Below, one piece after another: positions 24,929-33,403 of a DNA stretch of 62,439 nucleotides (positions within the stretch are counted from its first letter, which is position 1; each line of letters opens with the position of its first letter). A model generated the notes under the pieces. The model ran no database searches, was not told the origin of the DNA, and worked only from the letters and a program-made list of their open reading frames with translations. The stretch covers positions 1-62,439 of IMG/VR virus record IMGVR_UViG_3300036801_000157; one strand, 5' to 3'. The translations under genes were made by a program, and so were the position numbers. Source of the DNA: a virus.

Positions 24929-26188
24929 TTATCGCCTGACGGTTCCGATCAAAACCTTCGTCTTGCGTTGAACGCTGCCGACGAGACTTCGCCGCGTCTT
25001 GACACTTCCGGTCAACCTCCGCCGATCGATGACTGTGCCGACGAGCACGCCGGGCGGCTGCGGGACCGGAATGCCGCCTTCGACAGAGTGAACGAAAAAC
25101 GGATAATCTTGAATGTGATCGTCCTCGACGAATATGTCAGGCTGCAAACCGTTGAACGTGTGAAGCACAACACTGAATATTTGATCAACGTCATCGACGA
25201 ATTTCGCGAAAACCTTCCAGCCCACATCTGCCGCCGGGATCGCGTCGGCGTCCGCCACGAGCTGCGGCAACAAGAACAACGACAGCGTCGGCCCATAGAC
25301 AACATCGTCGTCCTGCACCGATCCCAGCGGCACCGATCTACCGATGTTGGCGGCCGGGAAAATGTCGGCATCGAAGACGAAAGGTGCGCTCAGGCCATAG
25401 TACGCGAAGACGATCGGCGCAAAGAAGGCATCATTGTCGACCACCAGCCGCGGCGACATCGATAACCGCGCGGCGTAGATCGTATCGATATCCTGAACGT
25501 TCGGCGCACGAAGCGTCTGCTGTTTCGGCAACTTCGCCGTGTCGATCGAATATGCCGGATAGACCGTCTCGGGATCGACGAACAGAGCCGGCCGTAGGAC
25601 GCGATCCTGGATGGCGGCCGCCGCATAAATCACATCAACGTCAATAACTTTGGACGGAAATAGCGTGACCGCGCCAGCCGCCACACTCGCCGCATAGACG
25701 ACATCGATATCGGTCAGTAGCGCTGGCAACAGGAACTGCAGAACATTCCTGATGCTCGCGGCATAGATCGTGTCGGCGTCGACGAAAAACGCCCCAACCA
25801 GCGCGCCAGCCGGAGCCGCCGTGACACCTGGCACATAGAAAACGTCCGCGTCGGTGACAAGCGCAGGCAATAACGTCGCGACACCGGCCGCAACGGCAGG
25901 CGTATAAATTACATCAGAGTCGGCGACGAACGGCGGCAGCAGAGTGACCGCGCCGGCCGCCATCGTCGGCGCATAGATAATATCGGCATCGACAACAACG
26001 GTTGGCAACAGAGTCGAAAGGCCAGCCACTGCTGGCGCATAGACGATATCGGCGTCGCTGACGAGACCGGCGAGCGCCACCTGCGTCGGCGGACCCAACG
26101 TGACGATCGGCACATCCGGAGCGAGAGTAACCGTGCCGGCGTCGGTGACGAATGCGGCGCCGTAAAATCCGACGAGATAGCCGGTCAA
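24929..26188 (-). CDS. Asp-x-Asp repeat protein, probable virion surface protein
   Basis: 419 residues. Likely start is TTG 26188 in a TTGA overlap with the previous stop; the upstream frame is a shadow. Residues 30-370 consist of about 15 units of some 22 residues, with core (Val)-x-Asp-(Ala/Ile/Ser)-Asp-(Ile/Val)-(Ile/Val/Phe)-Tyr-Ala-(Pro/Ala), many followed by Ala-Gly-Ala-Val-Thr-Leu-Leu-Pro. The C-terminus is basic (Gly-Thr-Val-Ile-Asp-Arg-Arg-Arg-Leu-Thr-Gly-Ser-Val). Related units occur in the tail protein at 8340-9716. The regular acidic strand pattern suggests a repetitive beta structure, perhaps calcium-binding. Role unknown. Confidence 0.75.
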   Translation of the reverse strand: MTGYLVGFYGAAFVTDAGTVTLAPDVPIVTLGPPTQVALAGLVSDADIVYAPAVAGLSTLLPTVVVDADIIYAPTMAAGAVTLLPPFVADSDVIYTPAVAAGVATLLPALVTDADVFYVPGVTAAPAGALVGAFFVDADTIYAASIRNVLQFLLPALLTDIDVVYAASVAAGAVTLFPSKVIDVDVIYAAAAIQDRVLRPALFVDPETVYPAYSIDTAKLPKQQTLRAPNVQDIDTIYAARLSMSPRLVVDNDAFFAPIVFAYYGLSAPFVFDADIFPAANIGRSVPLGSVQDDDVVYGPTLSLFLLPQLVADADAIPAADVGWKVFAKFVDDVDQIFSVVLHTFNGLQPDIFVEDDHIQDYPFFVHSVEGGIPVPQPPGVLVGTVIDRRRLTGSVKTRRSLVGSVQRKTKVLIGTVRR

Positions 26189-27993
26189 CTCAACGTCACC
26201 ATGGGATCGATGTAATACGTGGTCGACGGCTTGGCGACACGCACACGTGCCTCGATGATGCCGGCAAATCCCGGCTGCGGCGAGGCAAGCGTGGCGACAA
26301 GCTTGAACGGCGACCAGCCTGCGCCGGAGCCACCGCCGTTCCATGTCGAGCCATCCGAGGCGACCGCAGCATTGGCCGAGGACACAGTCGCCTTGGTGGT
26401 GTTCTTGATCGTCCCCTGCGGAAACGACGCGCTGCCGAGGTATTCAACCTCAATCCAGATGTCATCGTTGTTGGGCAGTGCGCCGGCGTTGATAGTGCCG
26501 CATACCGTCACGATGACATTGGCGCCGGTGGTCGGATTCCAGATCGCATAGGGCTCAGCCTTGAATGGCCGCAGCCACTGCGAATTCGCGGTAGTGACGA
26601 TCTTGCGCGACTGCGCCTGCCCGGTCGGATCGGTGGCGCCATTGACGCGAGTGATCGATGCTTCCGTCGTCTCGGTGCCTTCCACCACATAGCGCGCGGA
26701 CTTATAAGCCGTTGCCCCGCCGTCGGCGCGGATGACCTGGATGACCTGACCGGTATTCACCGGATTAGGAAACGTCGCGGACGCGTTGAGCTTGCAGTCC
26801 TTGACGACCCAGTTACCTATCGAAGCAGGAGGTGTTGCCGAGACGAAAACGGAAGCCCACTGGCTGAGGTCGAGCGTTTCGAGCAGGGTGTCGCTGAAAC
26901 CGCCGGTAGCGTTCTGACCTAGCAAATTCGTCGGCACCGTCGATCCGGACGCAAGCACCGTTGCCGTATTCTGCCAGGTGAAATTGGTGTAGGCGACACT
27001 GATGATCTGCCCAACATTGGAAAAACCAACCTGACAGTTGTTCCAGATAATAGCGCCGGAAGCAGTCGTGTTCAGCACTATCAGCGCAGTGCTTGAAGTG
27101 GTGGCAAGCTTGAAAGCACAGCTTTCGAAATTATAAAAACTGCTGCCAGGGAACATCGCCACGTTTGCCGCAGCCGATTGTCCGACCCCGACGATAAACG
27201 TCAGTCCGTAGAGATAAAACGTTCCACTGAGATTGATATTAATGGCTGCCGACGCCGCTGTCGTCGAGATCGTCGCCGTGACCGCCAGATCGGCCGCTGC
27301 CGGCGGATAGCTGCCCGAATGATTATGGCAAATGATTTTGCTGACCGTCGTATTGGACCCTGCTCCCCCTGTGGTGATCGCCGTCGTTTGAGACTCAGCA
27401 TGGTTGTCGCCGACATAAATCGTATTGCCGGCCACGAACCAAGTAGCCGTAAGGACGCTGGCCAGCCGCGCGTGTGGAGCGCCGCCGCCGGTGAAGTTCC
27501 CGACCACGCCGAGGCAGGTCCACGTCACCGTGCCGTCGGTCTGTGTCGTGCCAGCCGTGTCGTTCGCCCAGGCCGGCTCTGATGCACCTGTGCTTCCCGC
27601 CGTCGAGCAAATCCAGTAACTGGCGCCATTGTTGCGCTGGATGATCGCACCCAGTGAAACCCCAGTAGCAATAGCCCTTTGCGCCGCCCAGGTCGGCGTG
27701 TTCGTCTGGTCTCCGTTAACGGCGGCGGCGCCGGTAACTTCCTGCCATGTGACTGTGCCGTCGGTCGTCTTGGCGCCGCGCGTGAGCACCCAAGTCGCAT
27801 CGGTGACGTTCGCCGTGGTCCCAGCCGCAATGCAAACGAAGCATCGCTCGCTTCCCACTGCCGGCGCCGTAAACTGGCGACGCACGACACCAGCCGCAAC
27901 GGCGGTGTTCTGAGGACGGACGGTTACCGCGTAATAACCAGTCGTGCTCTGATTGCCGGCGTTGCAATACCAGGTGGTGTCGCCGAATGCCAC
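26185..27993 (-). CDS. Large surface (decoration or receptor-binding) protein
   Basis: 602 residues, GTG start with AGGGA nine bases upstream. Two N-terminal units contain (Thr/Gln)-Thr-Asp-Gly-Thr-Val-Thr-Trp, as in carbohydrate-binding phage proteins. The middle is Ser/Thr/Ala/Asn-rich with regularly spaced hydrophobics (Leu-Tyr-Gly-Leu-Thr-Phe-Ile-Val, then Phe-Glu-Ser-Cys-Ala-Phe), consistent with a parallel beta-helix. The end (Ile-Glu-Ala-Arg-Val-Arg-Val-Ala, then Tyr-Tyr-Ile-Asp-Pro) resembles decoration-protein C-termini. It lies between capsid and connector genes. Confidence 0.7.
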   Translation of the reverse strand: MAFGDTTWYCNAGNQSTTGYYAVTVRPQNTAVAAGVVRRQFTAPAVGSERCFVCIAAGTTANVTDATWVLTRGAKTTDGTVTWQEVTGAAAVNGDQTNTPTWAAQRAIATGVSLGAIIQRNNGASYWICSTAGSTGASEPAWANDTAGTTQTDGTVTWTCLGVVGNFTGGGAPHARLASVLTATWFVAGNTIYVGDNHAESQTTAITTGGAGSNTTVSKIICHNHSGSYPPAAADLAVTATISTTAASAAININLSGTFYLYGLTFIVGVGQSAAANVAMFPGSSFYNFESCAFKLATTSSTALIVLNTTASGAIIWNNCQVGFSNVGQIISVAYTNFTWQNTATVLASGSTVPTNLLGQNATGGFSDTLLETLDLSQWASVFVSATPPASIGNWVVKDCKLNASATFPNPVNTGQVIQVIRADGGATAYKSARYVVEGTETTEASITRVNGATDPTGQAQSRKIVTTANSQWLRPFKAEPYAIWNPTTGANVIVTVCGTINAGALPNNDDIWIEVEYLGSASFPQGTIKNTTKATVSSANAAVASDGSTWNGGGSGAGWSPFKLVATLASPQPGFAGIIEARVRVAKPSTTYYIDPMVTLS

Positions 27994-27999
27994 GTCCGG

Positions 28000-28194
28000 C
28001 TATCCCTTCGCCGGCTTCCGTGGCTTCGCAGAAAGGCCGCTGGCGCGTTTTTCCGAGGCAGGCGCCTCACTGGCCCGGCCGATCTCGACCGCATCGGCGA
28101 CCACCATGCGCCGCTGGCGCCATGCCTCCCGCTCGAGCTCGGCCTTCTGGTCCCACATCTGCCTGAAAGCGGTGTGCCTCTTGCTGCGGATCAT
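28000..28194 (-). CDS. Small basic head-operon protein
   Basis: 64 residues. AAGGGG lies nine bases before ATG 28194, just after the previous stop. N-terminal Met-Ile-Arg-Ser-Lys-Arg-His and a Trp/Arg/Glu helix, then a Lys/Pro tail (Ala-Lys-Pro-Arg-Lys-Pro-Ala-Lys-Gly). No family recognised. Confidence 0.65.
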   Translation of the reverse strand: MIRSKRHTAFRQMWDQKAELEREAWRQRRMVVADAVEIGRASEAPASEKRASGLSAKPRKPAKG

Positions 28195-28200
28195 GGCGCG

Positions 28201-28515
28201 TTACCCCTTGATCAGATCGTCTTCATAATGCGGTGGCGCCCGGAGAACTTGGGTAAAAGGAAACACCGTCTTCCGCCTGCCTGTCACGCTGTCATAATGA
28301 CGATCGATCAGCAGCGACTTGCCACGGCCGAATAGCATGTCCCACCGCGCCTCGGCCTCCTTGCGCGTCGGTTCCATTTGCCTGAGCGTGTTGATCAAAA
28401 TGTTGATCGCTGCGCCGATCACACAATCGACGTTCTTGCCGGCTGCCGCCTGCCGGAACGCCTCGAACAACATTCGCTCCTGTTCAGGAAGGCCTTTGAG
28501 AGGATCGAGATTCAT
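28201..28515 (-). CDS. Head-operon protein of unknown function
   Basis: 104 residues. Helical N-terminus (Leu-Pro-Glu-Gln-Glu-Arg-Met-Leu-Phe-Glu-Ala-Phe), a core of Val-Asp-Cys-Val-Ile-Gly-Ala-Ala-Ile-Asn-Ile-Leu and a basic C-terminal half. Similar small helical proteins lie among phage head genes. It is divergent from the coiled-coil trio at 28566. Confidence 0.65.
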   Translation of the reverse strand: MNLDPLKGLPEQERMLFEAFRQAAAGKNVDCVIGAAINILINTLRQMEPTRKEAEARWDMLFGRGKSLLIDRHYDSVTGRRKTVFPFTQVLRAPPHYEDDLIKG

Positions 28516-28531
28516 GCTCTTCGCTCCGCAC

Positions 28532-28560
28532 TTGACTTGGATTCGCCATTGGCCTAAATG
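28532..28560 (+). promoter_or_regulatory. Rightward promoter giving a probable leaderless mRNA
   Basis: TTGACT (28532-28537), a 17-base spacer, TAAATG (28555-28560). The ATG of the first coiled-coil gene begins five bases after the -10, so transcription should start at or next to the start codon. GGCC-TAAAT-GGCC (28551-28563) straddles the -10 and may be an operator. No ribosome site is possible between promoter and ATG. Confidence 0.6.
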
Positions 28561-28565
28561 GCCGC

Positions 28566-28799
28566 ATGACCGACTTGCCGGACAACATCAACTTGAACTT
28601 GATCGGCCACACGCTGCTCGCCATGCAGCGAGAGTTGCTGTCGCTGCGCGATGACATGACCGTCGTCACCGCGATTTTGAACCGCATCGACCGCAATCAA
28701 AGCAGCTTCATCGAGGAGCTGCGCGTCATGCGGATTCAACAAGACCGCGTGCGCAGCCGTGTCGACCGATTGGAGCAAGACCAGAATCCGCATCCATGA
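28566..28799 (+). CDS. Coiled-coil protein 1
   Basis: 77 residues, no Shine-Dalgarno because the promoter lies directly upstream. Heptad pattern through Leu-Leu-Ala-Met-Gln-Arg-Glu-Leu-Leu-Ser-Leu-Arg-Asp-Asp-Met, then Arg-Val-Asp-Arg-Leu-Glu. Clearly related to the next gene (shared Leu-Arg-Asp-Asp-Met and Arg-Leu-Glu). Overlaps it by ATGA. Confidence 0.75.
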   Translation: MTDLPDNINLNLIGHTLLAMQRELLSLRDDMTVVTAILNRIDRNQSSFIEELRVMRIQQDRVRSRVDRLEQDQNPHP

Positions 28800-28993
28800 C
28801 CGACGTTGACCTCAATTTTCTGGCGCGTCAGAACGAACGCATCCTCGCGGAATTGCGCAGCGTGCGCGACGAGATGGCAACCATGCGCGATGACATGATC
28901 GTCATGTCTGCCATGCTGCGGAAGATCGAAAATTGGATGCGCAGAACCGATGACCGCCTGCATCGCCTCGAAGATAGCGAAACAACACGATGA
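28796..28993 (+). CDS. Coiled-coil protein 2
   Basis: 65 residues. Met-Thr-Asp-Val-Asp-Leu-Asn-Phe-Leu-Ala-Arg-Gln, then two copies of Arg-Asp-(Glu/Asp)-Met, ending Asp-Arg-Leu-His-Arg-Leu-Glu-Asp. A paralogue of coiled-coil protein 1. ATGA overlaps on both sides. Confidence 0.75.
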   Translation: MTDVDLNFLARQNERILAELRSVRDEMATMRDDMIVMSAMLRKIENWMRRTDDRLHRLEDSETTR

Positions 28994-29241
28994 CCATCAT
29001 GATGGGCAAGCTGTACGCAGCCCTGCGCGAGGCCAACGCGCCGGAAACGGCAGCCCGCGAGGCCGCCGAGGAAGCCGCCGAATTCAGGAGTTCACTCGCG
29101 GACATCAAGGCGGAATTTTCCGGTGTCAAATTGGAATTCGCAGAAGTGAAAGGCAAGCTTCTGCTGCTGCAATGGATGGTCGGATTCAATCTCGCAATGA
29201 CCGTCGCCATCGTCGCACGCCTGTTCCTGATGCGGCCATGA
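28990..29241 (+). CDS. Coiled-coil protein 3 with C-terminal membrane helix
   Basis: 83 residues. Glu/Ala-rich coiled coil (Ala-Arg-Glu-Ala-Ala-Glu-Glu-Ala-Ala-Glu-Phe) with Phe-Ser-Gly-Val-Lys-Leu-Glu-Phe-Ala-Glu-Val-Lys repeats, then a membrane segment (Met-Val-Gly-Phe-Asn-Leu-Ala-Met-Thr-Val-Ala-Ile-Val-Ala). The plan resembles DUF1640 (CCDC90-like) proteins. With its two partners it may form a membrane-anchored coiled-coil complex expressed apart from the virion genes. Confidence 0.75.
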   Translation: MTIMMGKLYAALREANAPETAAREAAEEAAEFRSSLADIKAEFSGVKLEFAEVKGKLLLLQWMVGFNLAMTVAIVARLFLMRP

Positions 29242-29246
29242 AAGCG

Positions 29247-30590
29247 TCACGCAGGCTCCGCTTCCTCGCATTGCAGTTCGGACTGCCGCCGCTTCAGCTC
29301 GGCTTCTAGTTCGGCGTATCGAGCTTCAAGCAGAGCAGTGTTGATCGGCGCATCTGTAAAGTCGCTCGGCATCAAGGCGCGGCCGATCCGAGCTTCAAGA
29401 CATTCAAAGCAGAGAAAGTCGCCATAGCTGGTGTTGTATGGCAGTATTTCGCGATCAGGCATGCCTGCCGAAAACCAAAGACTGTCATGCACGTGATAAT
29501 TTTCGCACCTCACGCCACAGTCGATGCAGAGGAAACTCATGCCCCTGCGCGGCGTCTGGTACGGACCGATCCGCTTCTTGTCCCTGTATTTGGCCTGACG
29601 CAACCGAGCGCATTCGCCACAAGTCCGGTATTCATATTTGCCGTCGCGACCAATCCGGAGATTGCCGCCGATCAACTCGTGCCCATGCTTGCAGTGCGTC
29701 GAAACGGTCCTTGGCGCACGTGCCGGCTTTTCTTTCTTCGCCCTGTGCTTGCGCATACGAAGCTTGATGCACTCTTTGCATCGACGCTTTTCATATTTAC
29801 CTTCGTGAGCAATGATCAGATTGTCGCCGCTCAATTCGTGGCCATGGCTGCATCTTGGCCCAAGCTTCCACCGTGATTTACCCTTCCAAGCATCAAGACA
29901 TTCCATGATCTTGGCTCGCCGCCGTGCACCCATCAGCGGCAACAGCGTCATCATCAGCCCGGAGACCTGAGCTTGCTTCATGAGCTTCCAGTGATAAGCC
30001 GTTTTGCCAGACGGCAGGAGACGCTGCTGCGGAAGCCTACCAAGATCAAGCATCGTGCCGAAACGATCGATGACATCCTTGTCCGTCATCGCGATCTCAA
30101 TGATCGGCTCACCATCGCGGCGGTGACCAAAGTAACCCTCCCCTTCAAGTAGACCAGCTATCCACCCTAGATCAAATGTCGGAGCATGCCTCCACTCGAT
30201 CTCAGGAAAAGTCGTTACGCGATCTTCAATTACAGCCAATCGCATTCTTCGCGGTCTCTCGGTCTTCCAAGAAAACCTTCGTTTCGTCTTCCAACGTTCA
30301 AGGCATTCGACGATCTTTGCCCGCCGTCGTTCTCCCATCAATGGCAGTAGCGTCATCATTAGACCAGCAGTGGTTGCTTGATTTGTGGAAGACCACCGGA
30401 ATTCGGTCTTGCCAGATGGCAATAGCCTCTGTCCTACTCCACCAAATCCAAGGATTGATTGCAGACGGCAGATGACATCGCCATCGGTCATGGGAATCGA
30501 TATCACCAGATCACCGCAGTCCCGATCGGTGAAAGAACCTTCGCCCTCAAGCAATCCCGCTACCCAACCCAATTGACCCATTGAGATCAT
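29247..30590 (-). CDS. LAGLIDADG homing endonuclease with zinc-binding C-terminal repeats
   Basis: 447 residues. Two LAGLIDADG helices read Leu-Gly-Trp-(Val/Ile)-Ala-Gly-Leu-Leu-Glu-Gly-Glu-Gly (residues about 7 and 142), each followed by the beta platform, so one chain forms a complete enzyme. After them come two units of His-Gly-His-Glu-Leu-x-Gly-x-Asn-Leu with Cys-x2-Cys and Arg-rich ends, and a further Cys cluster (Cys-Ile-Asp-Cys-Gly-Val-Arg-Cys). These look like zinc fingers that read DNA. GAGG precedes ATG 30590. It sits alone between head genes as a mobile gene. Confidence 0.9.
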   Translation of the reverse strand: MISMGQLGWVAGLLEGEGSFTDRDCGDLVISIPMTDGDVICRLQSILGFGGVGQRLLPSGKTEFRWSSTNQATTAGLMMTLLPLMGERRRAKIVECLERWKTKRRFSWKTERPRRMRLAVIEDRVTTFPEIEWRHAPTFDLGWIAGLLEGEGYFGHRRDGEPIIEIAMTDKDVIDRFGTMLDLGRLPQQRLLPSGKTAYHWKLMKQAQVSGLMMTLLPLMGARRRAKIMECLDAWKGKSRWKLGPRCSHGHELSGDNLIIAHEGKYEKRRCKECIKLRMRKHRAKKEKPARAPRTVSTHCKHGHELIGGNLRIGRDGKYEYRTCGECARLRQAKYRDKKRIGPYQTPRRGMSFLCIDCGVRCENYHVHDSLWFSAGMPDREILPYNTSYGDFLCFECLEARIGRALMPSDFTDAPINTALLEARYAELEAELKRRQSELQCEEAEPA

Positions 30591-30673
30591 GCAATGCCTC
30601 CAATCGACCGCGAAATGCGATCGGGAGACTGCATAGCATTGGATATGTTGTTACTCCAAACGGTGGATGTGCG

Positions 30674-31294
30674 TCATGCTGCCGCGGCGAACGCAGCGGC
30701 ATAGTCCACATACTTCAGACCGCCGAACTCCCGCACTGCATGCGGTGCAAACGTCTCGACCTGCTCGGCGATAAGACCAATTTGCCGTTTCTTTTCACCG
30801 ATATAGCGATAGCTGACGATTTCCGCTTGACCAAACTTCCCAAGCCTCATAATGTCCGTCTTCGCCACAACCGTAGATAGCTGAAAAATTCCACTCGCGT
30901 TCCACGTGATGACAATGTTGCCCCCGTTGGGCGTGACCGGTAATCCGGTGACCGACGTATCCTCATACAGCACCAGCCTCCACGTCGTATTGGCCCCCGC
31001 ATTCTTCCTGTAGATAACGATTGCGCCGATGACGGTGCCTGAGACGGCGGTGAACGTGCAGTCGTCGCCATCGAACAGGCCGTTGGTGACCGTTGGTGTT
31101 GTGATGGCGACATCGGTGCCCTGGACGTTGCTCAGCGACGAATAGAACTGATGCGCCGACGAGTAGGTGTAGCCGCTCGACGTGGTGACCAGCGCGGCGA
31201 ACGGCGCGTTGGAGCCGGTCTGATCGAGCGACTTGTTGGTGTCGGCCTCGGTCATGAGGCTTTGCTTCCAACGTGGGTAAAGTGCGTTTGCGAT
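30674..31294 (-). CDS. Head-fibre-type protein fused to an S74-like end, apparent ATC start
   Basis: From the first ATG (31255) it has 193 residues, but AGGAGG lies five bases before an in-frame ATC at 31292-31294. Reading from there gives x-ANALYPRWKQSL, the normal beginning (MANALYP) of a common phage family that continues with Tyr-Thr-Tyr-Ser-Ser-Ala-His-Gln-Phe and Gly-Leu-Pro-Val-Thr-Pro-Asn-Gly-Gly. So ATC is probably the start. After about residue 145 comes Gln-Ile-Gly-Leu-Ile-Ala-Glu-Gln-Val-Glu, then Tyr-Val-Asp-Tyr, as in S74 intramolecular chaperones. The family usually ends before this point. The LAGLIDADG gene begins 83 bases beyond its stop. Confidence 0.75.
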   Translation of the reverse strand: MANALYPRWKQSLMTEADTNKSLDQTGSNAPFAALVTTSSGYTYSSAHQFYSSLSNVQGTDVAITTPTVTNGLFDGDDCTFTAVSGTVIGAIVIYRKNAGANTTWRLVLYEDTSVTGLPVTPNGGNIVITWNASGIFQLSTVVAKTDIMRLGKFGQAEIVSYRYIGEKKRQIGLIAEQVETFAPHAVREFGGLKYVDYAAAFAAAA

Positions 31295-31443
31295 TGTAGC
31301 CTCCTATTGCTTCAACTTTATAGACATGCGCCGAGAACGGCTTAGGAAGGCCGCTGGCACGTTTTCGCGATTGACGGATGTCGAGTAGCCACCCTGACAG
31401 TGAAGCCGGGCCTGCGGCCTTGGCACGCGGCCCTGCGCCGGGC

Positions 31444-31890
31444 TTAGGCCTTCTTCTTCGGCGGGGCGTCAGCCGGTCGCGTCACCACGTCCGGCGCCTG
31501 CCCGCGTGCGTGCATGTGAATGCCTGTCTCGGCCGCCAGCTGCTCGCCGCTTTTCTTGGCATCCTTCTCGCGGCGTTCCTTGTCGGCTTCCTGGCCTTCC
31601 TCGATCAAATTCGCCTCGGCCTCGGCCAGCGCTGACCGCGACTTCTGCTCCTCGGGAATTTCCGGGCCATCTTTCGGCTCCGGGTCTTGGCCCGAAACGC
31701 GCAGATCGGCGCCCGCCTTCGACGCCTCTTCCATGTTCTTCGCCACCGGCTCGGCCACCTCCACCTCGGCTTCCTGACCCGGACCGAGATTATGCTGCTT
31801 GCCAGCCGCGTCGAATACCCAACGCATGCCCGTCGGCGAGACGTTCTTTACCTGAATCGTACGCTTTGCGACTTCCTGCTGCTCAGCCAT
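31444..31890 (-). CDS. Capsid-operon protein of unknown function
   Basis: 148 residues with AAAGGAG eight bases before the ATG. Residues 10-50 form a small beta domain (Thr-Ile-Gln-Val-Lys-Asn-Val-Ser-Pro-Thr-Gly-Met-Arg, then Leu-Gly-Pro-Gly-Gln-Glu-Ala-Glu-Val), like phage proteins with a short beta domain placed after the capsid gene. The rest is a charged Glu/Ala/Lys region with a basic end. Bases 31295-31443 hold no gene. Confidence 0.7.
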   Translation of the reverse strand: MAEQQEVAKRTIQVKNVSPTGMRWVFDAAGKQHNLGPGQEAEVEVAEPVAKNMEEASKAGADLRVSGQDPEPKDGPEIPEEQKSRSALAEAEANLIEEGQEADKERREKDAKKSGEQLAAETGIHMHARGQAPDVVTRPADAPPKKKA

Positions 31891-31938
31891 CGCTGTGCTC
31901 CTTTGTTTACTTCCATTACGTTGTCAACCTCATAGGAT

Positions 31939-32889
31939 TTAGATACCATCGGCATAATGTACGCTGAGCGGCCTTCTGACCTCGATACCGCCGGTACGGA
32001 AAATCCCGGGTACATCGTACCGGAGAGGCGTGACTTGCATGACGCCGAGGAACTTGTGCGGCATCGGGAGATGCAGCTTGAGGATCGACGGATCGTTTCG
32101 ATACGCGACCATGCGGGCCGCGCCCGCAGCACCTGCCGTCTCCAGCCCGCGGACCGCGCGGATGGTGAGCTGCTGGCCGGTGATGGCGGTGTATGTGTTG
32201 TACTGCTGCAGCCACGCCATCGCGCTCGCCGTGGTGTTGGCAATTCGCGTGGTCGCCAACAATGTAAAGCTGGCAACCGGCAGCAGCAGCGTGTCGGCCA
32301 TTTCAACTGTTTGCGATCCGGTGTAGATGCCCGTCAGAACCGCGTTGACATCCCGGATCATCAGATCGGCAGTCTTGGTGGACCACAGCGTTGACGATCC
32401 GCTGCCATCGGCGGCCACGCTGCCGGCGGGCACGTTGGCGTCGTTTACGATGCCGGTCCAGTTTTTGGTCGAGTCGCCGGTGAATGTGATGCGCTCCATG
32501 AACTCTTCGTAAGCTCGGCGCGCCGCATCGCCTCGCTCGGCGGTCAGATTCATGTTCGGAATCTGCATCGCCACACCAAGTTCCTCCATCGTGTAGTAGT
32601 ACCCGATGCCCGCCATCTCGATTCCTTGCTCGTACTTTGTGCGCACGATATCGGCAAATGGCATATCGGAGGCCATGTGGTGGAACCACTGGGCCTGACC
32701 GACTTTATCCGACGAGAAGAATGTTTTCGATTTCGTCCACTCGTTGCCCGAAGTATCGACAGGCACAAGGTCCGGGTATTGGATTTCAGGATACTGAATT
32801 TCGTAGATTTGCGGCTCTATATAAGAAGCCTGCTGCACCATGAAGCTCAATATCGACTGAGCGTCACGAAACGATTCGCGATAGTTCAT
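31939..32889 (-). CDS. Major capsid protein, DUF2184 type
   Basis: 316 residues with a strong AAGGAG seven bases upstream. Family blocks: Ala-Gly-Ile-Gly-Tyr-Tyr-Tyr-Thr-Met-Glu-Glu-Leu-Gly, then Ala-Ala-Arg-Arg-Ala-Tyr-Glu-Glu-Phe, Phe-Thr-Gly-Asp, Leu-Leu-Leu-Pro-Val-Ala-Ser-Phe, and a C-terminal Gly-Gly-Ile-Glu-Val-Arg-Arg-Pro. DUF2184 proteins are HK97-fold capsid subunits. It follows the protease/scaffold and cement genes, the expected order. Confidence 0.9.
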   Translation of the reverse strand: MNYRESFRDAQSILSFMVQQASYIEPQIYEIQYPEIQYPDLVPVDTSGNEWTKSKTFFSSDKVGQAQWFHHMASDMPFADIVRTKYEQGIEMAGIGYYYTMEELGVAMQIPNMNLTAERGDAARRAYEEFMERITFTGDSTKNWTGIVNDANVPAGSVAADGSGSSTLWSTKTADLMIRDVNAVLTGIYTGSQTVEMADTLLLPVASFTLLATTRIANTTASAMAWLQQYNTYTAITGQQLTIRAVRGLETAGAAGAARMVAYRNDPSILKLHLPMPHKFLGVMQVTPLRYDVPGIFRTGGIEVRRPLSVHYADGI

Positions 32890-32929
32890 TGTAATTCTCC
32901 TTTCGAGCGTGATCGCTCAGATGATCGGC

Positions 32930-33403
32930 TCAAGCCCCGGGCGCTGTTGCTGTCAACCGGAGCAGAGCCAACGCGCCCGCTCCAGCGGATGTGAGATAGC
33001 GAGAATTCGGAATCGCGACACCGGCAGAGGCCGGATTGAGCTGCCCGGTGCTGGAGCTGTATGTCGCCGGCGAGCCATGCGTGACAGCCGCCACCGCAAC
33101 CACCCAAATGTCCCCCTCGAGCATCACCCCCATGTTTGAATTTTGCACATAGGTGTCGACCACCGTCGCCGGATAAATCGGATACGCGGTGACGCTGCGC
33201 ACCGAAATGCCGAGGAATTTCGTCGCGCCTCCGAGCACAGCGCCGCGCGCGTTGGCGCCTTCCGACACCGCACGGCCGAACGCGATGCCCGCCGCCGTTT
33301 CGCAAATGCGGGTCTCCACACCATCGTCGTCCATTTGCGTGGCGATCTGGCCCTCGAGGCCAGGCTGCATCGTTAGAGAATAAGTGGTCTGTACAGCAGG
33401 CAT
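32930..33403 (-). CDS. Capsid cement/decoration protein
   Basis: 157 residues. Leu-Gly-Ile-Ser-Val-Arg-Ser-Val-Thr-Ala-Tyr, then Gly-Val-Met-Leu-Glu-Gly-Asp-Ile-Trp-Val, is the signature of small cement proteins (Gp24-like) encoded just upstream of the capsid gene. Beta-rich and Gly/Ala-rich, with AAAGGAGG upstream. It would trim the capsid surface and stabilise it. Confidence 0.8.
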   Translation of the reverse strand: MPAVQTTYSLTMQPGLEGQIATQMDDDGVETRICETAAGIAFGRAVSEGANARGAVLGGATKFLGISVRSVTAYPIYPATVVDTYVQNSNMGVMLEGDIWVVAVAAVTHGSPATYSSSTGQLNPASAGVAIPNSRYLTSAGAGALALLRLTATAPGA

